Shown here in pieces: positions 8,609 through 19,553 of a stretch of DNA of 64,000 nucleotides; position 1 is the first letter of the stretch; each line of letters begins with the position of its first letter. The translations under genes were made by a program, and so were the position numbers. The notes under the pieces are model-generated. The model made no database searches. It had not been told where the DNA came from and saw nothing but the letters and a program-made list of their open reading frames with translations. The DNA is from Rhodospirillaceae bacterium (GTDB taxonomy: Bacteria > Pseudomonadota > Alphaproteobacteria > Thalassobaculales > Thalassobaculaceae), in assembly GCA_018401495.1 (NCBI GenBank), contig JAGYJX010000020.1, positions 121,866 through 185,865 on the forward strand, read 5' to 3'.

Positions 8609-9169
8609 TCAGCCCCGCCGGCTGGACAGCGTGTCGCGATCGGCGGCGAGTTCTTCCAGGCTCGCCGGCACCACCTGCTCGACGCTCTTGCTCTGGTCGA
8701 TTTCGAAGATTTGGCCAGCCAGCACCATGTCGACGGCGCCGCCCTGGCGGCTGACCGGGAGGTGCAGTCGTTTGGTCCAGCGGTATTCCTTCTCAAACCA
8801 TTGAAAGCGGCCTTCGGAATAAACCGGCACCCGATCGGCAACGACTCGCCCGTAGAGCCGGCGGGTGAAGTCCAGCGTATCGCCGCTGGTCAGTTCCTCG
8901 ACGGTCATGCCGGTGTAGTCGAGACCATGGGCCGCGGCGATATCGGTCCCGACGACCCGGTACCGGATCGCCCGCCCGCCGTCGCCGACGTCGGCGAGGA
9001 TAAGATTCCTGAGAAGCCGCGGGATCTGCGCCGGATCAAGGTCGTCCCGGGCCATGGCCACGCCGGGCCCGGCTTTGGCGAGCCAATAGTCGTACAGCGA
9101 CAGCAGCGTGGCGTCAGCGATTCGCCGCCGGAACGATGGTCGGTTCTGCGCTGTCTGGTCCAGTGGCAC
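8609..9169 (-). CDS. PAS_5-type (PF07310) PAS domain protein
   Basis: 186 residues from a GTG start. The pattern SLYDYWLAKAGPGVAMARDDLDPAQIPRLL, then LILADVGDGGRAIRYRVVGTDIAAAHGLDYTGMT and the later YRWTKRLHLPVSRQGG, is that of the stand-alone PAS proteins common in Rhodospirillales. They carry no output domain and their signal is unknown. Residues 20-165 form the PAS fold. The gene is divergent from the RND efflux genes, with a 232-bp shared upstream region. The GTG start has GAGGG placed very close to it, so the true start could lie a few codons downstream. The frame is intact. Confidence 0.75.
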   Translation of the reverse strand: MPLDQTAQNRPSFRRRIADATLLSLYDYWLAKAGPGVAMARDDLDPAQIPRLLRNLILADVGDGGRAIRYRVVGTDIAAAHGLDYTGMTVEELTSGDTLDFTRRLYGRVVADRVPVYSEGRFQWFEKEYRWTKRLHLPVSRQGGAVDMVLAGQIFEIDQSKSVEQVVPASLEELAADRDTLSSRRG

Positions 9170-9333
9170 GCCCTCGCTGCGGAACGCCCGAGACGGGCTT
9201 CATACCCTCCCCAAGTGTACACCGCGACCGGAAGATGTCCGATCCTTCGCGTTCGCACTCGCGCTTCGCTGGCAAGCTTGCGCGCGCATTATTTCCAATA
9301 TACGAACGCATTCGATCCAATTAGGCATATTTT

Positions 9334-9352
9334 GTGCGACGCAATATCGCAC
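9334..9352. promoter_or_regulatory. Inverted repeat between PAS and efflux genes
   Basis: GTGCGA-CGCAATA-TCGCAC is a perfect 6-7-6 dyad in an AT-rich stretch (9290-9360), 50 bp before the efflux adaptor start and 165 bp from the divergent PAS gene. It is placed where a repressor of the efflux operon would bind. No regulator gene is adjacent, so the binding protein is unknown. Confidence 0.35.
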
Positions 9353-9401
9353 GAGTTAGTGGTCGGTTTCAGCGACGATCTGTTGTCAGGGCAGGTGTCT
9401 G

Positions 9402-10586
9402 ATGAAGTTTATGACGCGCGCGCATGCCACTTCGGTGGCCGGGTTGTTCGCGCTTGCGATCATGGTCTCCGGGTGCGACCAGGCGCCGCCAGCCCAAGCG
9501 TCGTCTGACGCAAGCTCTCCACCACCGGTGGAAGCCGCGGTACCCCTGATCCGATCGATCGTAGAGTGGGACGAGTACACCGGGAGGTTCGAGGCGGCCG
9601 AGCGGGTGGTGTTGCGGGCACGGGTCTCGGGCTATCTCGACGCCGCCCACTTCCGCGACGGCCAGATCGTCGCCAAGGGTGACCTGTTGTTCACCATCGA
9701 CCCGCGGCCGTTTCGCGCCGAACTGGCGCGCGCCCGCGCCGAGCTGGCGAGCGCGCAGGCCCGCCTGGCGCTGGCGGATCGCGAACTGGCGCGCGCCGAA
9801 CGGCTGGTGGCGACACGGGCGATCAGCGAGGAGACCGCCGACAACCGCCGCGCCGCCAGGGCCGAGGCGGCGGCCGACATCGAGGCCACGCGCGCCGGTG
9901 TGGTGATCGCAGAGCTCAACCTCGAGTTCACCGAGATCCGGTCGCCGGTGAGCGGCCGGATCTCGGACCGGAAGGTGGATGTCGGCAACCTTGTCACCGG
10001 CGGCACCGACAACGCCACTCTGCTGGCGACCATCGTGGCGCTCGACCCGATCCACTTCACCTTCACCATGTCGGAGGCCGACTACCTCAAATACGGCCGT
10101 CTGCATCGCGAGGGGGCGCTGCCGTCGTCCCGCGACGGGTCCAGCCCGGTCCAGACCCGGCTGATGGACGAGGCGTCGTGGGCGCACGAGGGGCTCCTGG
10201 ACTTCCTGGACAACGCCCTCGATCCGGCGTCGGGCACGATGCGGGGCCGGGCGGTGTTCCCGAACCCGGACCTGCGGCTGACACCGGGGACGTTCGCCCG
10301 GCTACGGCTGATCGGCTCGGGGCGCTACGACGCCACCTTGGTTCCGGACTCCGCGATCGTCTCGGACCAGTCGGGAAAGGCGGTCATGACCGTCGGCGCC
10401 GACGGAACCGTCATCCCGAAGCCGGTGACCCTCGGCCCGATGATCGACGGCCTCCGGGTGGTTCGCTCCGGCCTCGATCCGACGGACCGGGTCGTGGTGA
10501 AGGGGCTGCAGCGGGCGCGTCCGGGCGGCACGGTCGCCGTCGAGACCACAACCATCCAGGCCAAGGCCGAGCCGGTCGGCGGGTGA
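9402..10586 (+). CDS. RND efflux periplasmic adaptor (MexE/AcrA-like lipoprotein)
   Basis: 394 residues, intact. The N-terminus is a lipoprotein signal with lipobox VSGC at residues 22-25. It is followed by the membrane-fusion architecture: barrel-sandwich hybrid (VLRARVSGYLDAAHFRDGQIV, VKKGDLLF-like), an alpha-helical hairpin (RAELARARAELASAQARLAL), the second lipoyl half (NLEFTEIRSPVSGRISDRKV) and beta-barrel/proximal domains (VPDSAIVSDQSGKAVMTVG). It links an inner-membrane RND pump to an outer-membrane channel. The permease gene follows after 27 bp, making a two-gene operon. No TolC/OprM-type gene is present, so an outer-membrane partner must be encoded elsewhere. Confidence 0.92.
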   Translation: MKFMTRAHATSVAGLFALAIMVSGCDQAPPAQASSDASSPPPVEAAVPLIRSIVEWDEYTGRFEAAERVVLRARVSGYLDAAHFRDGQIVAKGDLLFTIDPRPFRAELARARAELASAQARLALADRELARAERLVATRAISEETADNRRAARAEAAADIEATRAGVVIAELNLEFTEIRSPVSGRISDRKVDVGNLVTGGTDNATLLATIVALDPIHFTFTMSEADYLKYGRLHREGALPSSRDGSSPVQTRLMDEASWAHEGLLDFLDNALDPASGTMRGRAVFPNPDLRLTPGTFARLRLIGSGRYDATLVPDSAIVSDQSGKAVMTVGADGTVIPKPVTLGPMIDGLRVVRSGLDPTDRVVVKGLQRARPGGTVAVETTTIQAKAEPVGG

Positions 10587-10613
10587 TTTCGAGCGTCTGA
10601 CGAGGGCAGTACC

Positions 10614-13600
10614 GTGCGGTTGTCGCATTTCTTCATCGACCGGCCGATCTTCGCGTCGGTCGTCGCGGTCTTGATCACGCTGGTCGGCGCGATCAGCTAT
10701 ATCGGCCTGCCGGTCGCGCAGTATCCCGAGATCGCGCCGCCGACGATCGTCGTCACCGCGAACTATCCGGGCGCCTCGGCGGAAATCGTCGCCGACACCG
10801 TCGCAACCCCGATCGAGCAGGAGATCAATGGCGTCGAGGGCATGCTGTACATGTCCTCGCAGTCGACCGCCGACGGCCAGGCGGCGATCACCGTGACCTT
10901 CCGGCTCGGCACCGACCTCGACGAGGCGCAGGTGCTGGTGCAGAACCGCGTGGCGATCGCCGAGCCGCGCCTGCCGGAGGCGGTCCGCCGCCTCGGCGTG
11001 GTGACCCGCAAGAACTCGCCCGACCTGATGATGGTCATCCACATCTATTCGCCCGACGCCAGCCGCGACAGCCTGTACCTCTCGAACTACGCCAAGACCC
11101 GCATCATCGACAGGCTGGCGCGCATCGACGGCGTCGGCGAGGCGCGGATCTTCGCCGAGCGCGAGTTCTCGATGCGGATCTGGCTGAACCCCGAGCTGAT
11201 GGCGGCCCGCGAACTGGCGGCCGAGCGAGGTGGTGTCGGCGCTGCGGGCCAACAACCTGCAGGTCGCGTCGGGTACCCTGAACCAGTTGCCGGTGCCGGA
11301 GCCCGGCGCCTTCCAGCTCAGTGTCCAGACCCTCGGACGGCTGGTCGATCCGGCCCAGTTCGAGGCGATCGTGATCAAGACCGACGGCGAGGGCCGCGTC
11401 ACCCGGCTGCGCGACGTTGCCCGGGTCGAACTCGGGGCGCGCGACTACTCGACGATCGGCTACCTCGACACCGACGTGGCGCTGCCGATCCTGATCTTCC
11501 AGCGGCCGGGGTCGAACGCGCTGGCGACCGCCGAGGGCGTGCTGTCGACCATGCGGGACCTCGCCGCCGACTTTCCCGACGGCGTCGACTACGACGTCAT
11601 CTACAACCCGACGGACTACATCGCGAAGTCGATCGACGAGGTCTACACGACCATCTTCGAGGCGGTCGCGCTGGTGGTCCTGGTGGTCATCGTGTTCCTG
11701 CAGACTTGGCGGGCCGCCGTGATTCCGATCATCGCGATCCCGGTGTCGCTGATCGGCACGTTCGCGGTGATGGCGGCGTTCGGCTACTCGCTCAACAACC
11801 TGTCGCTGTTCGGTCTGGTGCTGGCCATCGGCATCGTCGTCGACGACGCCATCGTCGTGGTCGAGAACGTCGAGCGCTACCTGGCCGAGGGCTTGTCGCC
11901 GCGCGAGGCCTCGCACAAGACCATGGACGAGGTCGGCGGCGCGCTGATCGCCATCGCCGTCGTGCTGTCGGCGGTGTTCATCCCGACCGCCTTCATCACC
12001 GGCATCTCCGGTCTGTTCTACCAGCAGTTCGCGCTGACCATCGCGAGCGCCACGGTGATCTCGCTGATCGTCTCGCTGACGCTGTCGCCGGCGATGGCGG
12101 CGCTGCTGCTGAAGCCGCACCGTCCGGACCATCGGCCGACCGGCGCGATGGCGGTGATCGGCTGGCCGTTCCGCCGGTTCGCGCGCGGCTTCAACGCCGG
12201 CTTCGAGCGTCTGTCGGTCGGCTACGGCAACCTGTCCCGGCGGCTGATCCGGTTCTCGGCGCTGGTGGTCGTGGTCTATGTCGGCCTGCTGGCGGCGACC
12301 GGCTGGCAGTTCCAGCGCACCCCGACCGGCTTCATCCCGAATCAGGACCAGGGCTATCTGATCACCGTGGTGCAGCTGCCGGCCGGTGCCTCGCTGTCGC
12401 GCACCGACGCGGTGGTGCGGGAGGCGACCCGGATCATCCTCGACACGCCCGGCACGCTGCACACCGCCGGCTTTGCCGGCTTCGACGGCGCCACCTTCAC
12501 CAACGCCCCGAACGCCGGCGCGATCTTCTTCAGCATGACGCCCTATGAGGAGCGCCGGGCGCTCGGCCTGGACGCGGCGACCATCCAGCAGAACGTCCAG
12601 GCCGCCCTCGGCCGGATCAAGGACGCCTACATCTTCGTGGTCGCCCCGCCCCCGGTCAGCGGGATCGGCACCGGCGGCGGCTTCAAGATGTACGTCCAGG
12701 ACCGCGGCAACCTCGGCCTGCCGGCGCTGGAGGCGGCGACCGCCGACCTGATGGGCGGTGCCTTCCAGACCCCTGGCATCGCCTACGCGTTCACCCTCTT
12801 CAACACCGCCACGCCGCGGATCTTCGCCGACATCGACCGGGTCAAGGCCGAGATGCTGGGGCTGCCGCCGGAGCGGGTGTTCGACACGCTGGAGGTCTAC
12901 CTGGGCTCGGCCTTCGTGAACGATTTCAATTTCCTCGGCCGCACCTTCCGGGTCACCGCCCAGGCCGACGGCCAGTTCCGGGACGACCCGGCCGACATCG
13001 CGGCGCTGCGGGCGAAATCGCTGTCGGGTGCCATGGTGCCGATCGGCAGCGTCGCCACGTTCCACGACGTCACCGGGCCGACCCGGGTGGCGCGCTACAA
13101 CCTGTATCCCGCCGCCGAGCTGCAGGGGCGGCCCTGCCCGGGACGTCGACCGGCCAGGCGATCGCGGCGATGGAGGAACTGGCCGAGCGCCGGCTGCCCT
13201 ATGGCTTCTCCTACGAATGGACCGAACTGGCGCTGCAGGAGAAGCTCGCCGGCAACACCGCGGTGATTGCCTTCGCCCTGGCGGTGGTGTTCGTGTTCCT
13301 CCTGCTGGCGGCGCAGTACGAGAGCCTGACGCTGCCTCTGGCGGTGGTGCTGATCGTCCCGACCTGCCTGCTGGCGGCGATCACCGGGGTGGTCTTCCGC
13401 GGGCTCGACAACAACGTCCTGGTGCAGATCGGCTTCGTGGTGCTGATCGGCCTCGCCGCCAAGAACGCGATCCTGATCGTGGAGTTCGCCAAGCAGGGCG
13501 AGGAGCGCGGGCTGTCGCGGGTCGAGGCGGCGGTCCAGGCGGCGCGAACCCGGCTGCGGCCGATCCTGATGACCTCGTTCGCGTTCATCCTGGGCGTGGT

Positions 13601-13781
13601 CCCGCTGATGCTGGCCGAGGGCGCCGGGGCCGAGATGCGCCGCGCGCTCGGCACCACGGTGTTCTCCGGCATGGTCGGGGTGACGCTGTTCGGCCTGGTG
13701 TTCACGCCGGTGTTCTACGTAGTCTGCCGTTGGCTGTCGGGGCGGCCGCGCCGGACCGAGGCGGTGCCGGCCGAAGGGTAG
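10614..13781 (+). CDS. RND efflux permease (MexF/AcrB-like), frame broken
   Basis: A reconstructed protein of about 1055 residues, the normal size for HAE1-type pumps. The GTG start has GAGGG upstream and begins MRLSHFFIDRPIFASVVAV. Hallmarks are NYPGASAEIVADTVATPIEQ, FGLVLAIGIVVDDAIVVVEN in helix 4 (proton-relay Asp pair), NTVNGRPG-equivalent periplasmic segments, and GLAAKNAILIVEFAKQ in helix 10 (Lys/Asn relay region). The frame changes near 11225 and near 13130. The first change follows LMAARELAA and resumes at VVSALRANNLQVA; the second separates AAELQG from MEELAERRLPYGF. The total span is divisible by three, so the shifts cancel, and every conserved helix is present, which argues against a true pseudogene. 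Substrate range is unknown. Confidence 0.9.
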
Positions 13782-13848
13782 CGAGAGGCCTTCCCAGGGG
13801 CGGCGAACCCGCCCAACATGCCCCAGATCGTTCGACAGGGGGGCAGGC

Positions 13849-16051
13849 ATGCTCGCGCTCACGGGATACACAGACCGGCTGTCCGCCGCGCCGGGCGGGA
13901 CCATCGCCTTCAAGGTCAGCAGCGCGCTCGCCGACGACTACACGGCGGAGCTGGTGCGGATCCGCTGCGGCGATCCCAACCCGGACGGGCCGGGCCTGAA
14001 GATCCTGCCGGTCGACCTGGCGTTCGGGGGGCGGTTCCGGTCGCGCCTCCAGCCGGTGCATCTCGGCTCCTACGCCCGCATCGCCACACCGGCCGGCCTG
14101 GCCGCCACGCCGGTGCTGTCCCTGAGCGCGATCGTCTGGCCGACCCTGCCGGGACGCGGCCCGCAGGCGATCCTGACGATCGGCGACCCGGGCCGCGGGG
14201 CCGGCGTCGGCCTGGAGGTCGGGCCGGCCGGCGCGGCCCTGCGGTTGGCGACAGCGGCGGGGAACACACGGTCGCGGTCGGGGCGCCGCTGCAACCGCGC
14301 GCCTGGTACCGGATCGAGGCGACGGTCGACACCCGCGCCGGAACGGTTCGGGTCGCCCAGATTCCGCTCGATCCGGTCCGGCTCGGGCTGCGCGCAGACG
14401 CGACGACGGCGCCGCTGCCGGCCGACGCGCGTCTGGCCGGCGCCGGTGTCATGCTGGCCACCGCGCCGGCCGAAGCCGCCCCCGCCGAACGCCACTACGA
14501 CGGCAAGCTGGAGGCGCCGACCGTGGTGGCCGGCGGCCTGGACGCGGGCGGCGATCCCGCCGGCCGGGTGCTGGCGGCGTGGGACCTGGCGCGCGGGACC
14601 GACGGGGTGCGGATCCTGGACGCCGGGCCGGACGGCCATCACGGCGAGGTCGTCAACCTGCCGACCCGGGGGGTGACCGGGTCGCGCTGGAGCGGCGGCG
14701 AGATGTGCTGGCGTCACGCCCCGGCGGAGTACGCGGCCATCCATTTCCACAGCGACGACCTGTACGACTGCGGGTGGGAGACCGATTTCAGCTTCACGGT
14801 CCCCGACGGCATGCCGAGCGCCCTGTACGGCGCCCGGCTGCGGTGCGGCGACCACGAGGACATCATCCCGTTCTACGTGACACCGGAGCCGGGCCGCGCC
14901 GACGCCCCGGTGCTGTTCCTGGCCTCGACCTTCACCTACCAGGCCTACGCCAACCACACCCGGGGCAATCTGGACGCCGCCTTCCGGGGCGCATCCGCGA
15001 CTGGGGCGCCTATCCGCACAACCCCGACGACCATGGCGACTACGCGCAGTCCACCTACAACCGCCACCCGGACGGCTCCGGCGTGGCGCTGTCGTCGCGG
15101 CTGCGGCCGATGCTGACGATGCGGCCGGGGTTCCTGACCTTCAACGACGCCCGCGGCTCCGGCCTGCGGCACTTCCCGGCCGACACCCACATCCTCGACT
15201 GGCTGGAGGCCAAGGGGATCGCCTACGACGTCCTGACCGACGAGGATCTGGACGAGGGCGGCGTCGATCGGCTGCGCCCCTACGCCGTGGTGCTGACCGG
15301 ATCGCACCCGGAGTACCACACCACCGGGACCCTGGACGCGCTGGAGGGCTACACCAACGGCGGCGGCAGTCTGGTCTATCTCGGCGGCAACGGGTTCTAC
15401 TGGCGGATCGCCCGCAACCCGGACCTGCCGGGGGTGATCGAGGTGCGGCGCGCCGAGACCGGGATCCGCGCCTGGGCGGCCGAGACCGGCGAGTACTACC
15501 ACCAGCTCGACGGCGCTCTCGGCGGCCTCTGGCGCCGGAACGGCCGGCCGCCGCAGCGGCTCGCCGGCGTCGGCTTCTCCTCGCAGGGGTTGTTCGAGGG
15601 CAGCCACTACCGCCGCCTGCCGGCGGCCGACGATCCGGCGGTGTCCTGGATCTTCGACGGCGTGCCGGAAACCGTGATCGGCGATTTCGGCCTGTCGGGC
15701 GGCGGAGCGGCCGGCTTCGAACTCGACCGGGTCGACCCGAACCTCGGCACCCCGCCCGGCGCCGTGGTGGTCGCGTCCTCCGAGGGCCACGGGCCGAGCT
15801 TCATCCCGGTGTTCGAGGATCTGCTCTCGCACGTCAACACGCTGAACGGTGAGCCGCGCGAACGCCTGGTGCGGGCCGACATGATGATCGCGGACCTGCC
15901 GTCGGGCGGCGCGCTGTTCAGCGTCGGGTCGATCACCTTCTGCGGCAGCCTGGCGCATGACGGCTACCGGAACCCGGTATCGCGAATCCTGGAGAACGTT
16001 GTGCGCCGGTTCGCCGGTCGACGGGCCTCTGCCGGGACAAACCCGGAGTGA
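13849..16051 (+). CDS. N,N-dimethylformamidase large-subunit-like amidohydrolase, frame broken
   Basis: Reconstructed length is about 734 residues, close to the dimethylformamidase beta subunit. The N-terminal part (MLALTGYTDRLSAAPGGTIAF onward) is a beta domain with an inserted LamG-like jelly roll (about 150-270; RAWYRIEATVDTRAGTVRVA, ARGTDGVRILDAGPDGHHGE). The C-terminal half carries the catalytic-type region FLASTFTYQAYANHTRG, YNRHPDGSGVALSSRLRPM and VLTGSHPEYHTTGTLDALEGY. In the known enzyme two Tyr and one Glu bind a single iron; the Tyr residues of TYQAY and the Glu of HPEYH are likely equivalents. Frame changes occur near 14265 and 14985. The small alpha subunit normally encoded next to it is not seen. 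Substrate may be an amide other than dimethylformamide. Confidence 0.8.
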
Positions 16052-16079
16052 TCGGGCCGCTCGGTGTGCGATTGCGCGC

Positions 16080-16712
16080 CTAGGCCGGCCGGGTGTCCGC
16101 CTCGATCCCGAACAGCAGCCGCAGGTAGGTCTGCAGGTGGCGCAGCTGCTGGGCGACCGTCTTCGGGTCGTTCAGGGTGCGCGACACGATGAACGCGCCC
16201 TCGAACACGACGGTGATGGCGTCGGCCAGGCTGTCGAGGTCGACCGGGGCCCGGGGCGGTGTGGTGGCGACGGCGGCCCGCAGCTTGTCGGCGATCCGCG
16301 AACGCCAGGTCAGCATGGTCTCCCGCATCACCGCCAGCGTGCGGTCCTCGAACAGCCCTGATTCGCAGCAGAAGGTGGCGAACAGGCAGCCGGGGTAGGG
16401 CGCGGTCCACTCGTCGGCGAGCGATTCGAACTGCGCCAGGAAGGCGATGAGCTGGTGAACCGGATCGTCGGTCTGCTGTTCCGCCGCCTCCATCTTTGAC
16501 GTCAGCTGGTGCAGGTCGCGGCGGGCGAATCGTTCGACCAGCGCTTGCGCCAGGTCCGGCTTGCTGGGGAAGTGGTAGAAGAAGGTGCCCTTGGTGATGC
16601 CGGCGCGGTCGATGATCCGGTCGATGGAACTGCCGGAGAAGCCCTGCTCCAGGATCAGCGCCTCTGCCGTGTCCATGATGGTCTTGCGGGTCTTGTCGCC
16701 GTTGCGCGCCAC
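16080..16712 (-). CDS. TetR family transcriptional regulator
   Basis: 210 residues, intact, from a GTG start with GGAGAGAG upstream. The N-terminal helix-turn-helix is typical: RKTIMDTAEALILEQGFSGS, SIDRIIDRAGITKGTFFYHF, then SKPDLAQALVERF. The remaining helices form the ligand and dimerisation domain (FCCESGLFEDRTLAVMRETM). It is divergent from an acetyltransferase gene. The intergenic region contains two copies of a palindrome-like sequence that probably serve as its operators, so it is likely autoregulated and may control the acetyltransferase. The neighbouring amidohydrolase gene converges on it and could also be a target. The ligand is unknown. Confidence 0.9.
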   Translation of the reverse strand: MARNGDKTRKTIMDTAEALILEQGFSGSSIDRIIDRAGITKGTFFYHFPSKPDLAQALVERFARRDLHQLTSKMEAAEQQTDDPVHQLIAFLAQFESLADEWTAPYPGCLFATFCCESGLFEDRTLAVMRETMLTWRSRIADKLRAAVATTPPRAPVDLDSLADAITVVFEGAFIVSRTLNDPKTVAQQLRHLQTYLRLLFGIEADTRPA

Positions 16713-16775
16713 ACACTCTCTCCAATCGGACCGCTGCCCCGAGCCTGACGGAGTCGGGCAGTGGGGGCAATGTTC

Positions 16776-16847
16776 ATACCGACCAGATGGTTTAAAAATG
16801 ATTGACGTCCAGGGGTTGCGTTCTTATACCGACCAGCCTGTCTAAAA
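16776..16847. promoter_or_regulatory. Paired TetR-type operator candidates
   Basis: The sequence ATACCGACCAG recurs at 16776 and 16826, exactly 50 bp apart. It is followed by ATGGTTTAAAA and CCTGTCTAAAA respectively, so each copy forms an imperfect palindrome (ACCA..TGGT; TATAC..GTCTA). Related TAGAC-N-GTCTA sites are used by many TetR repressors. They lie between the divergent TetR and acetyltransferase genes; the second ends 9 bp before the acetyltransferase ATG and so would overlap its ribosome-binding region. Confidence 0.55.
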
Positions 16848-16856
16848 CTCCACAGG

Positions 16857-17531
16857 ATGAGGACGATGGCTCCGCTGGTCGCGCCTCTGGATTGTATGGG
16901 AGCCGCCTCGGCCGAATCCCGTCGACCGACCGTCGCCGTCGTCAGTCAGGTCGCGTTGCGCCGCGCCACCGTCGACGACGCGCGCGCCGTCGCCCGGCTG
17001 ATGGCGATCGCCGGCGAGGGCATCCCGATGTGGCTGTGGAGCCGGGCCGCCAAGAACGGCCAGGATCCGCTGTTCGTCGGCACCGAACGCGCGGCTCGCT
17101 CGGAGGCCAATTTCTCCTACCGCAACGCCGTGCTGGCGGAGCGCGCCGGCCAGACCGTCGGCATGATGCTCGGCTACCGGCTCGAGGCGCCGACACCGCG
17201 CGAGATCGCCGGGCTCGACGATTTGCCGGAGCTGCTCCGGCCGTTCGCCGAGCTCGAGTTCGAGGTGCCCGGCAGCTTCTACGTGAACGCGCTCGCGGTG
17301 TTCGACTCCTACCGCGATTCGGGGATCGGGACGCGGCTGCTGCAGGCGGCGGCGGGCCGTGCCTCCGCGCTCGGCTGCCCCCGGTTGGCGCTGATGGTGT
17401 TCAGCCAGAACATCGGCGCGGTGCGGCTCTACGAGCGCAATGGCTACCGCACGATCGCGGCTCGCCCGGTTCCGGCGCATCCCTGCCATCCCTACGATGA
17501 CCGCGTGCTGTTGATGGCGCGCACCCTCTGA
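16857..17531 (+). CDS. GNAT family N-acetyltransferase
   Basis: Up to 224 residues, intact. The GNAT core runs from ALRRATVDDARAVARLM to the C-terminus. Strand 4 and motif A read FYVNALAVFDSYRDSGIGTRLLQAA, with the acetyl-CoA loop RDSGIG, and motif B reads NIGAVRLYERNGYRTI. The substrate is not predictable. The first ATG (16857) directly abuts AGG, while the ATG at 16866 has GAGG at a better distance; the first 30 residues are not conserved-looking, so an even later start is possible. The gene is divergent from the TetR regulator and its start overlaps one of the putative operators. Confidence 0.85.
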   Translation: MRTMAPLVAPLDCMGAASAESRRPTVAVVSQVALRRATVDDARAVARLMAIAGEGIPMWLWSRAAKNGQDPLFVGTERAARSEANFSYRNAVLAERAGQTVGMMLGYRLEAPTPREIAGLDDLPELLRPFAELEFEVPGSFYVNALAVFDSYRDSGIGTRLLQAAAGRASALGCPRLALMVFSQNIGAVRLYERNGYRTIAARPVPAHPCHPYDDRVLLMARTL

Positions 17532-17550
17532 GCGCGGTGCGGGCGGACGG

Positions 17551-19443
<1,893 letters not shown>

Positions 19444-19553
19444 GCGTCACCCTCGCCGCTTGCCGGATACCGCTTGAACCTGTTCCGCGATATGAAGCGC
19501 GGGGCGGCGAGCGATCGTCACCGGCCGACAGTGCGGGACGAAGGTGACGCGGC

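Noticed and set aside
10614..13781. RND permease as a real pseudogene
   Set aside because: All helices and relay residues are present, the two shifts cancel, and neighbouring genes show the same type of break, so sequence error is the simpler reading.
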